Positions 31,995 through 42,790 are shown, counted from the stretch's first letter. The stretch is 64,000 nt of DNA from Inonotus obliquus (GCA_032164295.1 JAJHTX010000012.1:434001-498000); one strand, 5' to 3'. Made by a program: numbers and translations. The notes: a model not told the origin generated them from the sequence alone.

Positions 31995-34900
31995 CTATGG
32001 GGGTTTGAAGATATTAATGAGCGCCTCTTTGGACGCCAGGATGTTGTGGAACTGGTGGAACCAGTTCAGCGAAGAGACGTGTGGAAACGCCTGTCTTCCT
32101 CTAGGACACTGGAGAAGGCGGTGTCGGATCGTATCCAGGTCCCCGCATGTTTGGCAATCAGGAAAGTCGTCTTCGGACATGCGGTTAAGGTATTCCCCTA
32201 CGGCGGCGACGCCCGCTAGTAGCCGGAGGGCTGTGGTTTCGCCGATGCGGGAGATGCTGGCGTGGGTGATGTGGACCGGAGAGAGACGGACTCTGCGGAG
32301 TAGCTCCCTTTGCGCAGGAGTTTCAATGGTATGGTGCGTATGTGCACCGTTCTCGGCCAGCGTCTCCTTCCAGGCCTGGAGCATTGCCGTCTTCGTAGAT
32401 ATCCGAAGCCCTTCCACCGTAGCGGCCGGGAACAGCATGTATTCGTCGTCTTCCAGAGGAGGTTTGACCGGGAACCGTCTAGACGGCCACGGTCTGAAGT
32501 AAAGGAAAGCATTAGTTTGGGCAAGAGCCGCAACTATCTGTTCAATGATCGCGAGGGATGAAGGGATTGGTGAAATCAAATCCGCGCGAAACTCTATAGG
32601 GATAAAAATCGGAACCTCAAATGGGAACCCAAAGTCCACAAAGGGACGGACCAAGTGGCCGTAAAGAAATTTAACCAGTGCGACCAGAATTAAACAAAAC
32701 CGGTCCATGTCCTCTGTCGCCTGATAGGCAACCTGTTTCTCCATTGGCTCCCTGCCAACAACCGTCCATATCTCCGCCCTCCGCGGCCGATCCGAGCAGA
32801 AGATCCACACCTGTGGTGGAAGGCCTTGAGGCATCATCGAGACTATTCGCGCAGTCATCCGCTGCCACACTGCCCGGTACTCTGATCTCGGGAAAGGTAG
32901 CATTGGAACCATAGGGCGCGGAACAATGCGACGCATGTATGCTTCCGGAACCGGGGGGGAACCTAGGCGCTGTGCGTCTATCATCGCATTTTGCGTCTCC
33001 GCTATGCGGGCGAGACTCATTATCAGTGGAGGAATGCCTGCCAGGGCCTCCATGATGTCTGTACGCGTAAAAGGGAGCCATGATCCCAAGTCGCGTAGTG
33101 CCTTCTGGTGTATACCATCAAATGTCGACGCGAGTTCCGGCTGCCGCGTCATCCAAATGGGCGCCCCCCATGCCAGAACCGGCAGCAGTATGTTCTGGTA
33201 ATATCTGCGCATCGCCTTGAGGCGGAGCCCCGTCGTGGAGCGCGTTTGCCATCGAAGTGCGTTCCACGTATGCTTGGCCACGTTCAAACGCGACACGACA
33301 TGCGGACGAAAGTCACGGTAGTCCGTCATTTCTATCCCCAGCCACTTAATAACCGGTTTAGCCCATTCCACTCTTTCCTCGCCCAGGTGGATTGGCGCGG
33401 ACGCTATAACCCTGCCGCCTGCTCGTTCTCGGCTCCTTCCCAGCGCTACGCCTTGGATGGATGCCGTGTCTATGTGGAGCCCGATGCGCATGAAAGCGTC
33501 ATTAACTTGCTGCATGCCATTCTGAGTCTCTCTCGCCACCGCATACGCATTGTTACCTGTGGTCAGGAGGAGTCCGTCATCCATGTAAAACATGAGCGAG
33601 CGATCCGTAAGTAGGCGAATCGCAGTATTAGCCGCTATATTCGCTAGGACCGGAGACATGGGTGATCCTTGTGGAACTCCTGCGTCCGGCTTCTGCATCC
33701 ACTGTGACCGCTGCCCGTTGAAAGAGAAGGCGACTGTACGCTGTTTCATGAACTGCATGATAGTATTGTTGAGCGACTGCGGGACTCCTAGGAGGTCGAG
33801 TCCTCTCCTTAGATGGGCCGACTCTATACCGTCGAAAAACCCCTGGATGTCGAAGCCTACTATTGTATGGTGAGCTTCCACGTTGTCAATCTTAGACAGC
33901 ATTGCGTGCCAGGCCGTCATGACCGATGCTCCGCGTCTTCCACCGTATTGTCGGCGATCGAATGCTGGGTGACGGTAAATCAGCGCTTGTAGTCGTTCCG
34001 CGACCATGCGCTCAAAGAGTTTGGCCAATACTTCCTCCACGCATATCGGTCTATACGCCCTGGGAGAGTCCAGGGGGTAAGGTTTCGGTTTGCGGACCAT
34101 GGCCACAATAGAACGCTTGAACTCGGGTGGGTAGACTTCGTATCGCACCATCGCATTGAACATGTTGGTGAAACATCCAATGTGTCGCCGAACCGCCGGG
34201 CTAATCGCATAGAATGTCATACCTGATGGGCCCGGAGCGCTGTTGGGTGGCATTCCCTTGAGCGCCGACAGGACTTCGCTTTCTGAGAAGGATCGCTGCT
34301 GTTCCCGGGACGCGAGGTTTCCCTCCCCCTCGTCTCTTCCTATATTTCGGACGGGGAAGTAATGTTGTCGAAACGCTTCCGCAATTTCCACGTGTCGGAC
34401 TGCGCGGAAGGGAGACGTTAATGTTGGAATGTTCGTCTGTCGCCTAGGTAAGCCCGCCTTGTGGAACTTCCATGGCATAATATTTCCCGCCTCATCCCGT
34501 CGCGTGTGGTACCATTCCCATCTCCGGTTACGGAGCCAATACAATAAATCCGGCGCACCTTCCTCCACCCGTCGGTCACATTCCTCATCCCACCACCTCG
34601 CCTTGCGCTGGAAGACAGTTTCGTACGTGAGGCAGTTCGTGGCCTGACTGGCGCTTGCGAACAGCTGAGCGAACCAGGACAGAACGGCCGGCCCACCTGT
34701 AGGTTGACTATTCCAGAAGCCCGGGGGAACCGCATATTCAAGTTCGGCTGCCCAGGAATCAGCTTTGTCGTTCGGGATGCCCATACGTTCCAGACTAGCC
34801 CGATTACTCCAATTGGATAGATCCGCCGTAATAATACAGTGGTGTCCCTTCTTCACGATATGCGGGTGAATCTTCCACGTCTGGCGCAAATCTGGGAGTG

Positions 34901-35546
34901 ACGCCGGAGTGAAAAGAATGGCGTCTGGGTGAGTCCCCGTACCTAGCCGCTCGCCATGACAAGTTATTGTATCTGGGTCGTCAGCGTATGTGAAATCTGG
35001 GTGAGTATCCAGCCATCCAGTAAAGAAATTGAGCCTGTCCATGCCCCGGCCGTACGGCCCCCTATTAGACCAGTAAGACCCCGCGTTAAAATCGCCGGCA
35101 ATGATTGACCCTTCCGGAAAACCACGTCGAAACCGCGCCGCAGTAGCGCCCCATGTAGTGCGATGCGTAGTGTGTGGACAGTAAACCGAGAAAACATGCA
35201 GCGTACCCTCACCTACATGTAATTCCGCATGTACCATGGTATCATCCGGAACGTCGTCGTGCTGTGACCAGCGTATTCCCCTCGGGATTGCTATTCCCAC
35301 CCATGGGTTCTCTCCCCTGGCTAAGATCATAGTATGCGCTCCAAAGAGTGGCGCGCCCATCGCCGACACCTCCCGCTCCCCTGTCGTACGCGCTGTTCCC
35401 ACCTGTATATGGGGTATCTCCTGTATACACCATATGTCCAAATCCCACGCCGTGAAATGCGTTTGCTGAAGAAGATGTTGAGCCATAAATAGAGATGTGC
35501 TCGAACGGCCCGCGTTGTAAGATACGAGCTTTAGTTGTCCCTTCAT
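31995..35546 (-). CDS. LINE ORF2 (copy 2)
   Basis: 1183 residues, intact. It keeps GDFNAG, GVPQGSP, FYMDDG and the C-terminal CCHC motif. Private changes include Gly for Cys after GFFD, and HTIVGFD for HTLVGFD. Differences from other copies are mainly at third codon positions, as expected for an element that diverged while still under selection. Confidence 0.92.
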   Translation of the reverse strand: MKGQLKLVSYNAGRSSTSLFMAQHLLQQTHFTAWDLDIWCIQEIPHIQVGTARTTGEREVSAMGAPLFGAHTMILARGENPWVGIAIPRGIRWSQHDDVPDDTMVHAELHVGEGTLHVFSVYCPHTTHRTTWGATAARFRRGFPEGSIIAGDFNAGSYWSNRGPYGRGMDRLNFFTGWLDTHPDFTYADDPDTITCHGERLGTGTHPDAILFTPASLPDLRQTWKIHPHIVKKGHHCIITADLSNWSNRASLERMGIPNDKADSWAAELEYAVPPGFWNSQPTGGPAVLSWFAQLFASASQATNCLTYETVFQRKARWWDEECDRRVEEGAPDLLYWLRNRRWEWYHTRRDEAGNIMPWKFHKAGLPRRQTNIPTLTSPFRAVRHVEIAEAFRQHYFPVRNIGRDEGEGNLASREQQRSFSESEVLSALKGMPPNSAPGPSGMTFYAISPAVRRHIGCFTNMFNAMVRYEVYPPEFKRSIVAMVRKPKPYPLDSPRAYRPICVEEVLAKLFERMVAERLQALIYRHPAFDRRQYGGRRGASVMTAWHAMLSKIDNVEAHHTIVGFDIQGFFDGIESAHLRRGLDLLGVPQSLNNTIMQFMKQRTVAFSFNGQRSQWMQKPDAGVPQGSPMSPVLANIAANTAIRLLTDRSLMFYMDDGLLLTTGNNAYAVARETQNGMQQVNDAFMRIGLHIDTASIQGVALGRSRERAGGRVIASAPIHLGEERVEWAKPVIKWLGIEMTDYRDFRPHVVSRLNVAKHTWNALRWQTRSTTGLRLKAMRRYYQNILLPVLAWGAPIWMTRQPELASTFDGIHQKALRDLGSWLPFTRTDIMEALAGIPPLIMSLARIAETQNAMIDAQRLGSPPVPEAYMRRIVPRPMVPMLPFPRSEYRAVWQRMTARIVSMMPQGLPPQVWIFCSDRPRRAEIWTVVGREPMEKQVAYQATEDMDRFCLILVALVKFLYGHLVRPFVDFGFPFEVPIFIPIEFRADLISPIPSSLAIIEQIVAALAQTNAFLYFRPWPSRRFPVKPPLEDDEYMLFPAATVEGLRISTKTAMLQAWKETLAENGAHTHHTIETPAQRELLRRVRLSPVHITHASISRIGETTALRLLAGVAAVGEYLNRMSEDDFPDCQTCGDLDTIRHRLLQCPRGRQAFPHVSSLNWFHQFHNILASKEALINIFKPP

Positions 35547-37852
35547 TAATAAGTGGGAGGGGACGACGATCGCCTAGCGTTCGTAGGCTTCCTGGGACAA
35601 TTCGGGTAATCGGCCCGATGCGCTCCGCGGCAATTCGCGCACTTGACCACGTGGGTGCATGACGTAACGTCTGTACATGCTGCGCATTTATTCTCGCACA
35701 ACTCCGTTTGGTGTGGTTCGGCGCAACGAGCGCACCTGTACAGCTCCGTGCAGTCCTGGTCGCTATGACGGTAGCGATAACATTTCTTGCACTGGATTGG
35801 GCCGGTCCGCGCCTTAGGTTCCACCGCGAACTGGTTGCGTCCGTAATACCGAATGGAGCGGCGCACAATGCCATTGTTGTGGAAGATGGCGTCCTTCGCT
35901 TTTAGCGGGTGCGAGACTGCAACCATAATTGCTGCCGTAGCCGAGCGATTGCGCGTAAGCATTTCCTGGAGCGTCGTCGGTTGGCCCATGAAATGTGGGG
36001 CTTCTGTGAACGGGAACTCGTTAAACACCGCATTGGATAAGCGGAGTTCAGCTGCGATCTCCGCCGGGGTGTGGATTTGTTTCGTCGTGGGATTTAGTAT
36101 CGGGAAGCCCGGGACGATAAATTGGAAGGACTCCGTAAAAGGAGTAAACTCCACCGACGTCATAGCATCCGACGTAATCCTAAGCTTAGCCTGTAGAGCT
36201 TCAGCCCATTCTGCTCCCATATCCGTTGCGTCCAGTCGCGCTGCCACATCTACAACGAGGATGCCTTTAAGCGACCAGCTGGCCTTAAGCAGGGTCAGCG
36301 GTCCGCCTTTCTTAGGACTGGGCTTGGTTGCCCGAGCTAAGACGTATACTTCCTCCCGCGACAGAGAGGGACGTGGTTTGACGGTGAAACCCAGAGTAGT
36401 GGCGGTCTTAGCCTTCCGCATCCGGATGTCATTGATCGTGGTCTTCTTCTTCTTAGGTGCTGCCTTGGTCGGGCCAGCGCCCTGTCGACTCGCATTCGCC
36501 GCTTGGGCATACGTATGGCTGCCCGCATTCTTCCGCGTGACCGGAACAAAAGGGGCCGGGGCCTGGGCAGGAACGTACCGGATGTATCGGTCCGGGATGC
36601 CCTGAGCTTCGTTGGACGAGTTGATGGCGTCAACGTCTATAACCTCGATCTCCTTTCCCTTGCCTTTATTCTTCGGCTTGGGAGGAGGAGCCTGTTGGGG
36701 GTTAGCGTTATGCACAACCTGCGCACCGGGGGCCGCTACCTGCACACCCGGGCGTCGATTAGGGGTTGTTTCCTGGGGTGCTTTATGCTGTCCACCTCCC
36801 GGGGCAGCACCCTGCACAGCGGGGGGTTGTGCCCACCTAGACGCCTGGAGCCCTTGGCCCCCTGTGGTCGTCTGGTGGACGGGACCCGGCAAACGTCCCT
36901 GTTCAACCTTCTTTAGCCTTTCCCCCAGAACGGCCAACTGCTTCCTAGTCTCGTCCGCCGCCTCCCGCGCCTGGCGTCCCGAAACCATCTGTTCTTCACT
37001 CATGAGCTTAAGGCGATCCAGGATCGCGTAGAGCTGAGGGTCGACGTCCTTCCCATGCGTTGGGTAAACGGCCGGTGTGATGGCACAATCATCGGCTAGG
37101 TGACGTAAGCCGTCTTCGAAGCCGCCGGGCCAGAGGGCTTCCTTCATATACCCCCCGGAAAAACCCCACATGAAGCGGTCCATAGTGTCATTCTGAGCGA
37201 ACGGGCCGTCCTCCCGGGACTGGGAGATGGCGGAGAACAACATGGCTGTCACCTTACCCAAGGTGTAGCCCATCTGTTCGAAATTGTGCGCCGTCGACCC
37301 GGGCTGCGACCCTGGCGATTCCTCAACCGGATCCGGCATACGGAGTTCCGCTTCCACCCGGTCCATAACTCCTCCCACGAACGCATAGGTTCTGTCATAG
37401 GCGGCCTGAGCGTCAAAAATGCTTTCCACCTCCATCTGTTCATCCCAAGTCTTTTTCCCAGGCTCAGGGGCCTCCCTAGCAGGAGCCTCCCCCGAGGCCT
37501 TGCGTTTCCCGAGTCGCTGTGCCAGGGCCTCCTGTTGGTCGAGGGCTTCCTGCTGATTGAGAGCGTCTGCCACCGCAGTGTCGACGCTGTGTCCGGTGGG
37601 AACAGTCCACCTGTCTGAGTCGCGGCCGTCAAAACCGACCTCTGCAGCCCGCAGGTCATCTGGGGACAACTGGGACCTTATCAGATTAGGGTCTGGTGCA
37701 AACGACGGCGCCCCAACCGACTGGGAGACGCGGCCGATGGCGGGTTTTGGTGGCGCAGGGGGAGCCCCTTTGCTAGACAATGCTGCCTGGATACGTTTTA
37801 CCCCTCCACGAGTTACCGATCGTAAACTACGGGACTCGCCATTATCAGACAT
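35546..37852 (-). CDS. LINE ORF1 (copy 2)
   Basis: 768 residues from ATG at 37852; intact, with all zinc knuckles. The basic run is KKKKTT instead of KKRKTT, and the second cysteine cluster has CAAC for CADC. The stop overlaps the ORF2 start in TAATG at 35546. Confidence 0.91.
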   Translation of the reverse strand: MSDNGESRSLRSVTRGGVKRIQAALSSKGAPPAPPKPAIGRVSQSVGAPSFAPDPNLIRSQLSPDDLRAAEVGFDGRDSDRWTVPTGHSVDTAVADALNQQEALDQQEALAQRLGKRKASGEAPAREAPEPGKKTWDEQMEVESIFDAQAAYDRTYAFVGGVMDRVEAELRMPDPVEESPGSQPGSTAHNFEQMGYTLGKVTAMLFSAISQSREDGPFAQNDTMDRFMWGFSGGYMKEALWPGGFEDGLRHLADDCAITPAVYPTHGKDVDPQLYAILDRLKLMSEEQMVSGRQAREAADETRKQLAVLGERLKKVEQGRLPGPVHQTTTGGQGLQASRWAQPPAVQGAAPGGGQHKAPQETTPNRRPGVQVAAPGAQVVHNANPQQAPPPKPKNKGKGKEIEVIDVDAINSSNEAQGIPDRYIRYVPAQAPAPFVPVTRKNAGSHTYAQAANASRQGAGPTKAAPKKKKTTINDIRMRKAKTATTLGFTVKPRPSLSREEVYVLARATKPSPKKGGPLTLLKASWSLKGILVVDVAARLDATDMGAEWAEALQAKLRITSDAMTSVEFTPFTESFQFIVPGFPILNPTTKQIHTPAEIAAELRLSNAVFNEFPFTEAPHFMGQPTTLQEMLTRNRSATAAIMVAVSHPLKAKDAIFHNNGIVRRSIRYYGRNQFAVEPKARTGPIQCKKCYRYRHSDQDCTELYRCARCAEPHQTELCENKCAACTDVTSCTHVVKCANCRGAHRADYPNCPRKPTNARRSSSPPTY

Positions 37853-37868
37853 GGCGGTCAAAGAGAGA

Positions 37869-37880
37869 GAAGCTTATCAA
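37869..37880. repeat. 12-bp boundary repeat 3
   Basis: GAAGCTTATCAA between copy 2 (5' end) and the non-autonomous element (3' end). Confidence 0.9.
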
Positions 37881-38999
37881 TAACAACAAATTATATTTGA
37901 TATAAACAATATTGGCACTAGGCCTACTAATTCCCGGGACTAAGCAACCGGACCGCCAAAGAAAAGGGCCCGCTAGGGCAATCGGGGAAAACAAAGAAAA
38001 CCCCTACTGTTAATAGTCGGGCACCCGCTAGAAAATACCCAGTGGGAAAAAACAAACAGGGCCGACCATTTCAAGAACGTGAAATCGGGTTCTGGGTGTC
38101 GACGAGGAATGGTGCCCCGCCGGTCCCATCAGCCGAATTAAAATATTGACCCAAAGAAGAGTGCACCGCCCCTACTTTTGATACTGCATCCTCACTCCCC
38201 CGCTTCCTCCCCGCTGTTGAAAACCCACTCGTCACGTTGAAGGGAGCAGCCGCATCCGGCGGCGTCCGGCCTGGTTACCGGCGTGATGTCCTGGGTCGCT
38301 ACATCCGGTAGCATCCGGCCTGGTTACCGGCGTGAAACCCGCGTATAACGAGAGGTCGTCCTTCGCGTACTAATAACTCCGCGCTTCGAGAGGAACTTGA
38401 GGGTCCGCGTTTCTCCTGCCGCCCAGCAGGCCACGTATGCACGAACGGGGACACCAAGGAACCACCCTCTTCCCCACCAACCCTAACGAGAGAGGCCGTG
38501 CGATCGTCTTTTCGGAGTGTTGCAAACTTCGGGCATAGATAAGCTCCGGACCGGTAAACCGACCGTGAGAGCTGGATGAGACGAAAAAACCCACGCGCCC
38601 AGAAAGAAGATGGCCGTGGGAGAGTCGTCGACAGCCAATCAATGACCGCCAGATAAGAGGAAACTGGGCAGGGGGTGACGACCCCGCCCGATGAGTCGTG
38701 CCGATGCACGTCGAGTCGTTATGCGCCGAGGCGCGGACAAGCCGTATCGTGGACAAACGGAGCTTTTTCTGACTTAAGGGAGAGGTAGGCGCCCTGCCGG
38801 TGTTTGACGAACTGGTCGGTCGCCAGCGTAGTTTCCATCGTAGAGTTTAAGAGAAGGCGGTACAGTCGCGGCAGGCACGTATGCAGGCCCACTGCAGTCA
38901 GCCAGGGCTACCAACAGGCTCCACTGGGCTTATGACAGGGTTCCCCCGCAGGGGATACACACCCACACACCAAACGATGGTGGTGGTTAAAGAGAGAGA
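37881..38999 (-). mobile_element. Non-autonomous element sharing both LINE ends
   Basis: A 1.1-kb element without credible coding sequence. Its 3'-terminal ~90 bp (37881-37970) align with the LINE 3' end (shared blocks TATTTGATAT, AATTCCC, GGAC, AAGCAAC, GGACCGCCA). Its 5' end (about 38978-38999, TGGTGGTTAAAGAGAGAGA) parallels the LINE 5' end (CATGGCGGTCAAAGAGAGA). The interior is unrelated GC-rich DNA with two 34-bp direct repeats. It sits between intact 12-bp boundaries, so it was inserted like a unit, not left as a truncation. Probably mobilised in trans by the LINE proteins. The open frames at 38299-38756 show no motif. Confidence 0.75.
38253..38335. repeat. Two 34-bp direct repeats in the non-autonomous element
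   Basis: Units at 38253-38286 and 38302-38335 (offset 49 bp) share CCGGCCTGGTTACCGGCGTGA and differ at about three positions near their starts. Each contains a CCGG-N8-CCGG core. Function unknown. Confidence 0.75.
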
Positions 39000-39011
39000 G
39001 AAGCTTATCAA
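39000..39011. repeat. 12-bp boundary repeat 4
   Basis: GAAGCTTATCAA between the non-autonomous element (5' end) and copy 3 (3' end). Confidence 0.9.
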
Positions 39012-39238
39012 TAACAAACAAATTGTATTTGATATATATAAAATTAGCCGAAGGCTTACAAATTCCCAGGACAAAGCAACTGGACCGCCAAGATATGAAG
39101 ACCAACCTAGTAAACTAGCGTGTACCAACAGGTAAAGGAAAGGGGAAACATAGAGTTCCTACATATGACTAAAATAAATGGCCACCGCGGGCGTCAGGAA
39201 AACGTCACAGCCGAAGCTGCGCGTACAAAAACCTGGGC

Positions 39239-42200
39239 CTATGGGGGTTTGAAAATATTAATGAGCGCCTCTTTGGACGCCAAGATGTTGTGGAACTGGT
39301 GGAACCAGTTCAGCGAAGAGACGTGTGGGAACGCCTGTCTTCCTCTAGGACACTGGAGAAGGCGGTGTCGGATCGTATCCAGGTCTCCGCATGTTTGGCA
39401 ATCAGGAAAGTCGTCTTCAGACATGCGGTTAAGGTATTCTCCTACGGCGGCGACGCCCGCTAGTAGCCGGAGGGCTGTGGTTTCGCCGATGCGGGAGATA
39501 CTGGCGTGGGCGATGTGGATCGGAGAGAAACGGACTCTGCGGAGTAACTCCCTTTGCGCAGGAGTTTCAATAGTATGGTGCGTATGCGCACCGTTCTCGG
39601 CCAGCGTCTCCTTCCAGGCCTGGAGCATCGCCGTCCTCGTAGATATCTGAAGCCCTTCCACCGTAGCGGCCGGGAACAGCATGTATTCGTCGTCTTCCAG
39701 AGGAGGTTTGACCGGGAAACGTCTGGACGGCCACGGTCTGAAGTAAAGAAAAACATTAGTTTGGGCAAGAGCCGCAACTATCTGTTCAATGATCGCGAGG
39801 GATGAAGGGATTGGTGAAATCAAATCCGCGCGAAACTCTATAGGAATAAAAACCGGAACCTCAAATGGGAACCCAAAGTCCACAAAGGGACGGACCAAAT
39901 GGCCGTAAAGAAATTTAACAAGCGCGACCAGAATTAAACAAAACCGGTCCATATCCTCTGTCGCCTGATAGGCAACCTGTTTCTCCATTGGCTCCCTGCC
40001 AACAACCGTCCATACCTCCGCCCTCCGCGGCCTATCCGAGCAGAAAATCCACACCTGCGGTGGAAGGCCTTGAGGCATCATCGAGGCTATTCGCGCAGTC
40101 ATCCGCTGCCACACTGCCCGGTACTCTGATCTTGGGAAAGGTAGCATTGGAACCATGGAGCGCGGAACAATGCGGCGCATGTATGCTTCCGGAACCGGGG
40201 GGGATCCTAGGCGCTGAGCGTCTATCATCGCGTTTTGCGTCTCCGCTATGCGGGCCAGACTCATCATCAGTGGAGGAATGCCTGCCAGTGCCTCCATGAT
40301 GTCTGTACGCGTAAAAGGGAGCCATGATCCCAGGTCGCGTAATGCCTTCTGGTGTATACCATCAAATGTCGACGCGAGTTCCGGCTGCCGTGTCATCCAA
40401 ATAGGCGCCCCCCATGCCAGAACCGGGAGCAGTATGTTTTGGTAATATCTGCGCATCGCCTTGAGGCGGAGCCCCGTCGTGGAGCGTGTTTGCCATCGTA
40501 GTGCATTCCAGGTATGCTTGGCCGCGTTCAAACGCGACACGACGTGCGGACGAAAGTCACGGTAGTCCGTCATTTCTATTCCCAGCCACTTGATAACCGG
40601 TTTAGCCCATTCCACTCTTTCCTCACCCAAGTGGATTGGCGCGGACGCTGTAATCCTGCTGCCTGCTCGTTCACGGCTCCTCCCCAGCGCTATGCCTTGG
40701 ATGGATGCCGTGTCTACTTTGAGTCCGATGCGCATGAGCGCGTCATTAACTTGCTGCATGCCATTCTGAGTCTCTCTCGCCACTGCATACGCGCTGTTAC
40801 CTGTGGTCAGGAGGAGTCCGTCATCCATGTAAAACATGAGCGAGCGATCCGTAAGTAGGCGAATCGCAGTGTTAGCCGCTATATTCGCTAGGACCGGAGA
40901 CATGGGTGATCCTTGTGGAACTCCTGCGTCCGGCTTCTGCATCCATTGTGACCGCTGCCCGTTGAAAGAGAAGGCGATCGTACGCTGTTTCATGAACTGC
41001 ATGATGGTATTGTTGAGCGACTGCGGGACTCCTAGGAGGTCGAGTCCTTTCCTTAGATGGGCCGACTCTATGCAGTCGAAAAACCCCTGGATGTCGAAGC
41101 CTACTACTGTGTGGTGAGCTTCCAGGTTGTCAATCTTAGACATCAATGCGTGCCAGGCCGTTATGACCGATGCGCCGCGTCTTCCACCGTATTGTCGGCG
41201 ATCGAATGCTGGGTGACGATAAATCAGCGCTTGTAGTCGTTCCGCAACCATGCGTTCAAAGAGTTTGGCTAATACTTCCTCCACGCATATCGGTCTATAC
41301 GCCCTGGGAGAGTCCAGGGGGTAAGGTTTAGGTTTGCGGACCATAGCCACAATAGAGCGCTTGAACTCGGGTGGGTAGACTTCGTATCGCACCATCGCAT
41401 TGAACATGTTGGTGAAACATCCGATGTGTCGCCGAACCGCCGGGCTAATCGCATAGAATGTCATACCTGATGGGCCCGGCGCGCTGTTGGGTGGCATTCC
41501 CTTGAGCGCCGACAGGACTTCGCTTTCTGAGAAAGATCGCTGCTGCTCCCGAGACGCGAGGTCTCCTTCCCCCTCATCTCTTCCTATATTCCGGATGGGG
41601 AAATAGTGTTGTCGAAACGCTTCCGCAATTTCCACGTGTCGGACTGCGCGGAAGGGAGACGTCAATGTTGGGATGTTCGTCTGTCGCCTAGGTAAGCCCG
41701 CCTTGTGGAACTTCCATGGCATAATATTTCCCGCCTCATCCCTACGTGTATGGTACCATTCCCATCTCCGGTTGCGGAGCCAATACAGTAGATCCGGCGC
41801 ACCTTCCTCCACCCGTCGGTCACATTCCTCATCCCACCACCTCGCCTTGCGCTGGGAGACAGTTTCGTACGTGAGGCAGCTCGTGGCCTGACTGGCACTT
41901 GCGAACAGCTGAGCGAACCAGGACAGAACGGCCTGCCCACCTGTAGGTTGACTATTCCAGAATCCAGGGGGAACCGCATATTCCAGTTCGGCCGCCCAGG
42001 AGTCAGCTTTATCGTTCGGGATGCCCGTACGTTCCAGACTAGCCCGATTACTCCAATTGGATAGATCCGCCGTAATAATACAGTGGTGTCCCTTCTTCAC
42101 GATATGTGGGTGAATCTTCCACGTCTGGCGCAAATCTGGGAGTGACGCCGGAGTGAAAAGGATGGCGTCTGGGTGAGTCCCCGAACCTAGCCGATCCCCA

Positions 42201-42790
42201 TGACAAGTTATTGTATCTGGGTCGTCAGCGTATGTAAATTCTGGGTGAGTATCCAGCCATCCAGTAAAGAAATTGAGCCTGTCCATGCCCCGGCCATACG
42301 GCCCCCTATTAGACCAGTAAGACCCCGCGTTAAAGTCGCCGGCAATGATGGACCCTTCCGGAAAACCACGTCGAAACCGCGTCGCAGTAGCGCCCCACGT
42401 AGTGCGATGCGTAGTGTGTGGACAGTAAACCGAGAAGACATGCAGCGTACCCTCGCCTACATGTAATTCCGCATGTACCATGGTATCATCTGGAACATCG
42501 TCGTGCTGTGACCAGCGTATGCCTCTCGGGATTGCTATACCCACCCAGGGGTTCTCTCCCCTGGCTAAGATCATAGTATGCGCTCCAAAGAGTGGCGCGC
42601 CCATCGCCGACACCTCCCGCTCCCCTGTCGTACGCGCTGTTCCCACCTGTATATGGGGTATCTCCTGTATACACCATATGTCCAAATCCCACGCCGTGAA
42701 ATGCGTTTGCTGAAGAAGATGTTGAGCCATAAATAAGGATGTGCTCGAACGGCCCGCGTTGTAAGAGACGAGCTTTAGTTGTCCCTTCAT
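39239..42790 (-). CDS. LINE ORF2 (copy 3)
   Basis: 1183 residues, intact, with the same domain order and catalytic motifs as copy 1. Version-specific changes include IGLKVDTASIQGI and NLEAHHTVVGFD. It carries Arg where copy 4 has His in the WLPFT-x-TDIM segment. Confidence 0.92.
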   Translation of the reverse strand: MKGQLKLVSYNAGRSSTSLFMAQHLLQQTHFTAWDLDIWCIQEIPHIQVGTARTTGEREVSAMGAPLFGAHTMILARGENPWVGIAIPRGIRWSQHDDVPDDTMVHAELHVGEGTLHVFSVYCPHTTHRTTWGATATRFRRGFPEGSIIAGDFNAGSYWSNRGPYGRGMDRLNFFTGWLDTHPEFTYADDPDTITCHGDRLGSGTHPDAILFTPASLPDLRQTWKIHPHIVKKGHHCIITADLSNWSNRASLERTGIPNDKADSWAAELEYAVPPGFWNSQPTGGQAVLSWFAQLFASASQATSCLTYETVSQRKARWWDEECDRRVEEGAPDLLYWLRNRRWEWYHTRRDEAGNIMPWKFHKAGLPRRQTNIPTLTSPFRAVRHVEIAEAFRQHYFPIRNIGRDEGEGDLASREQQRSFSESEVLSALKGMPPNSAPGPSGMTFYAISPAVRRHIGCFTNMFNAMVRYEVYPPEFKRSIVAMVRKPKPYPLDSPRAYRPICVEEVLAKLFERMVAERLQALIYRHPAFDRRQYGGRRGASVITAWHALMSKIDNLEAHHTVVGFDIQGFFDCIESAHLRKGLDLLGVPQSLNNTIMQFMKQRTIAFSFNGQRSQWMQKPDAGVPQGSPMSPVLANIAANTAIRLLTDRSLMFYMDDGLLLTTGNSAYAVARETQNGMQQVNDALMRIGLKVDTASIQGIALGRSRERAGSRITASAPIHLGEERVEWAKPVIKWLGIEMTDYRDFRPHVVSRLNAAKHTWNALRWQTRSTTGLRLKAMRRYYQNILLPVLAWGAPIWMTRQPELASTFDGIHQKALRDLGSWLPFTRTDIMEALAGIPPLMMSLARIAETQNAMIDAQRLGSPPVPEAYMRRIVPRSMVPMLPFPRSEYRAVWQRMTARIASMMPQGLPPQVWIFCSDRPRRAEVWTVVGREPMEKQVAYQATEDMDRFCLILVALVKFLYGHLVRPFVDFGFPFEVPVFIPIEFRADLISPIPSSLAIIEQIVAALAQTNVFLYFRPWPSRRFPVKPPLEDDEYMLFPAATVEGLQISTRTAMLQAWKETLAENGAHTHHTIETPAQRELLRRVRFSPIHIAHASISRIGETTALRLLAGVAAVGEYLNRMSEDDFPDCQTCGDLDTIRHRLLQCPRGRQAFPHVSSLNWFHQFHNILASKEALINIFKPP

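Larger units (their letters stand above)
31767..37868 (-). mobile_element. LINE copy 2 (full length, distinct version)
   Basis: Same organisation as copy 1, but with many mostly silent substitutions, making it a separate lineage within the array. The hairpin loop is GAA. The 3' UTR has TATATATAAAA (about 31788-31798), 30-45 bp upstream of the 5' end of copy 1. Its own 5' end abuts the non-autonomous element. Confidence 0.92.

Noticed and set aside
35853..36605. Long plus-strand open frames (up to 250 codons) repeated across the array, such as 29739-30452, 43097-43849 and 49872-50456
   Set aside because: They are antisense shadows of ORF1/ORF2: they recur at the same offset in every copy, have odd composition, and lack motifs.
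38299..38756. Two overlapping minus-strand open frames (about 130 codons) in the non-autonomous element
   Set aside because: No recognisable domain, GC-rich composition, overlapping alternative frames, and no second copy to show codon-level conservation.
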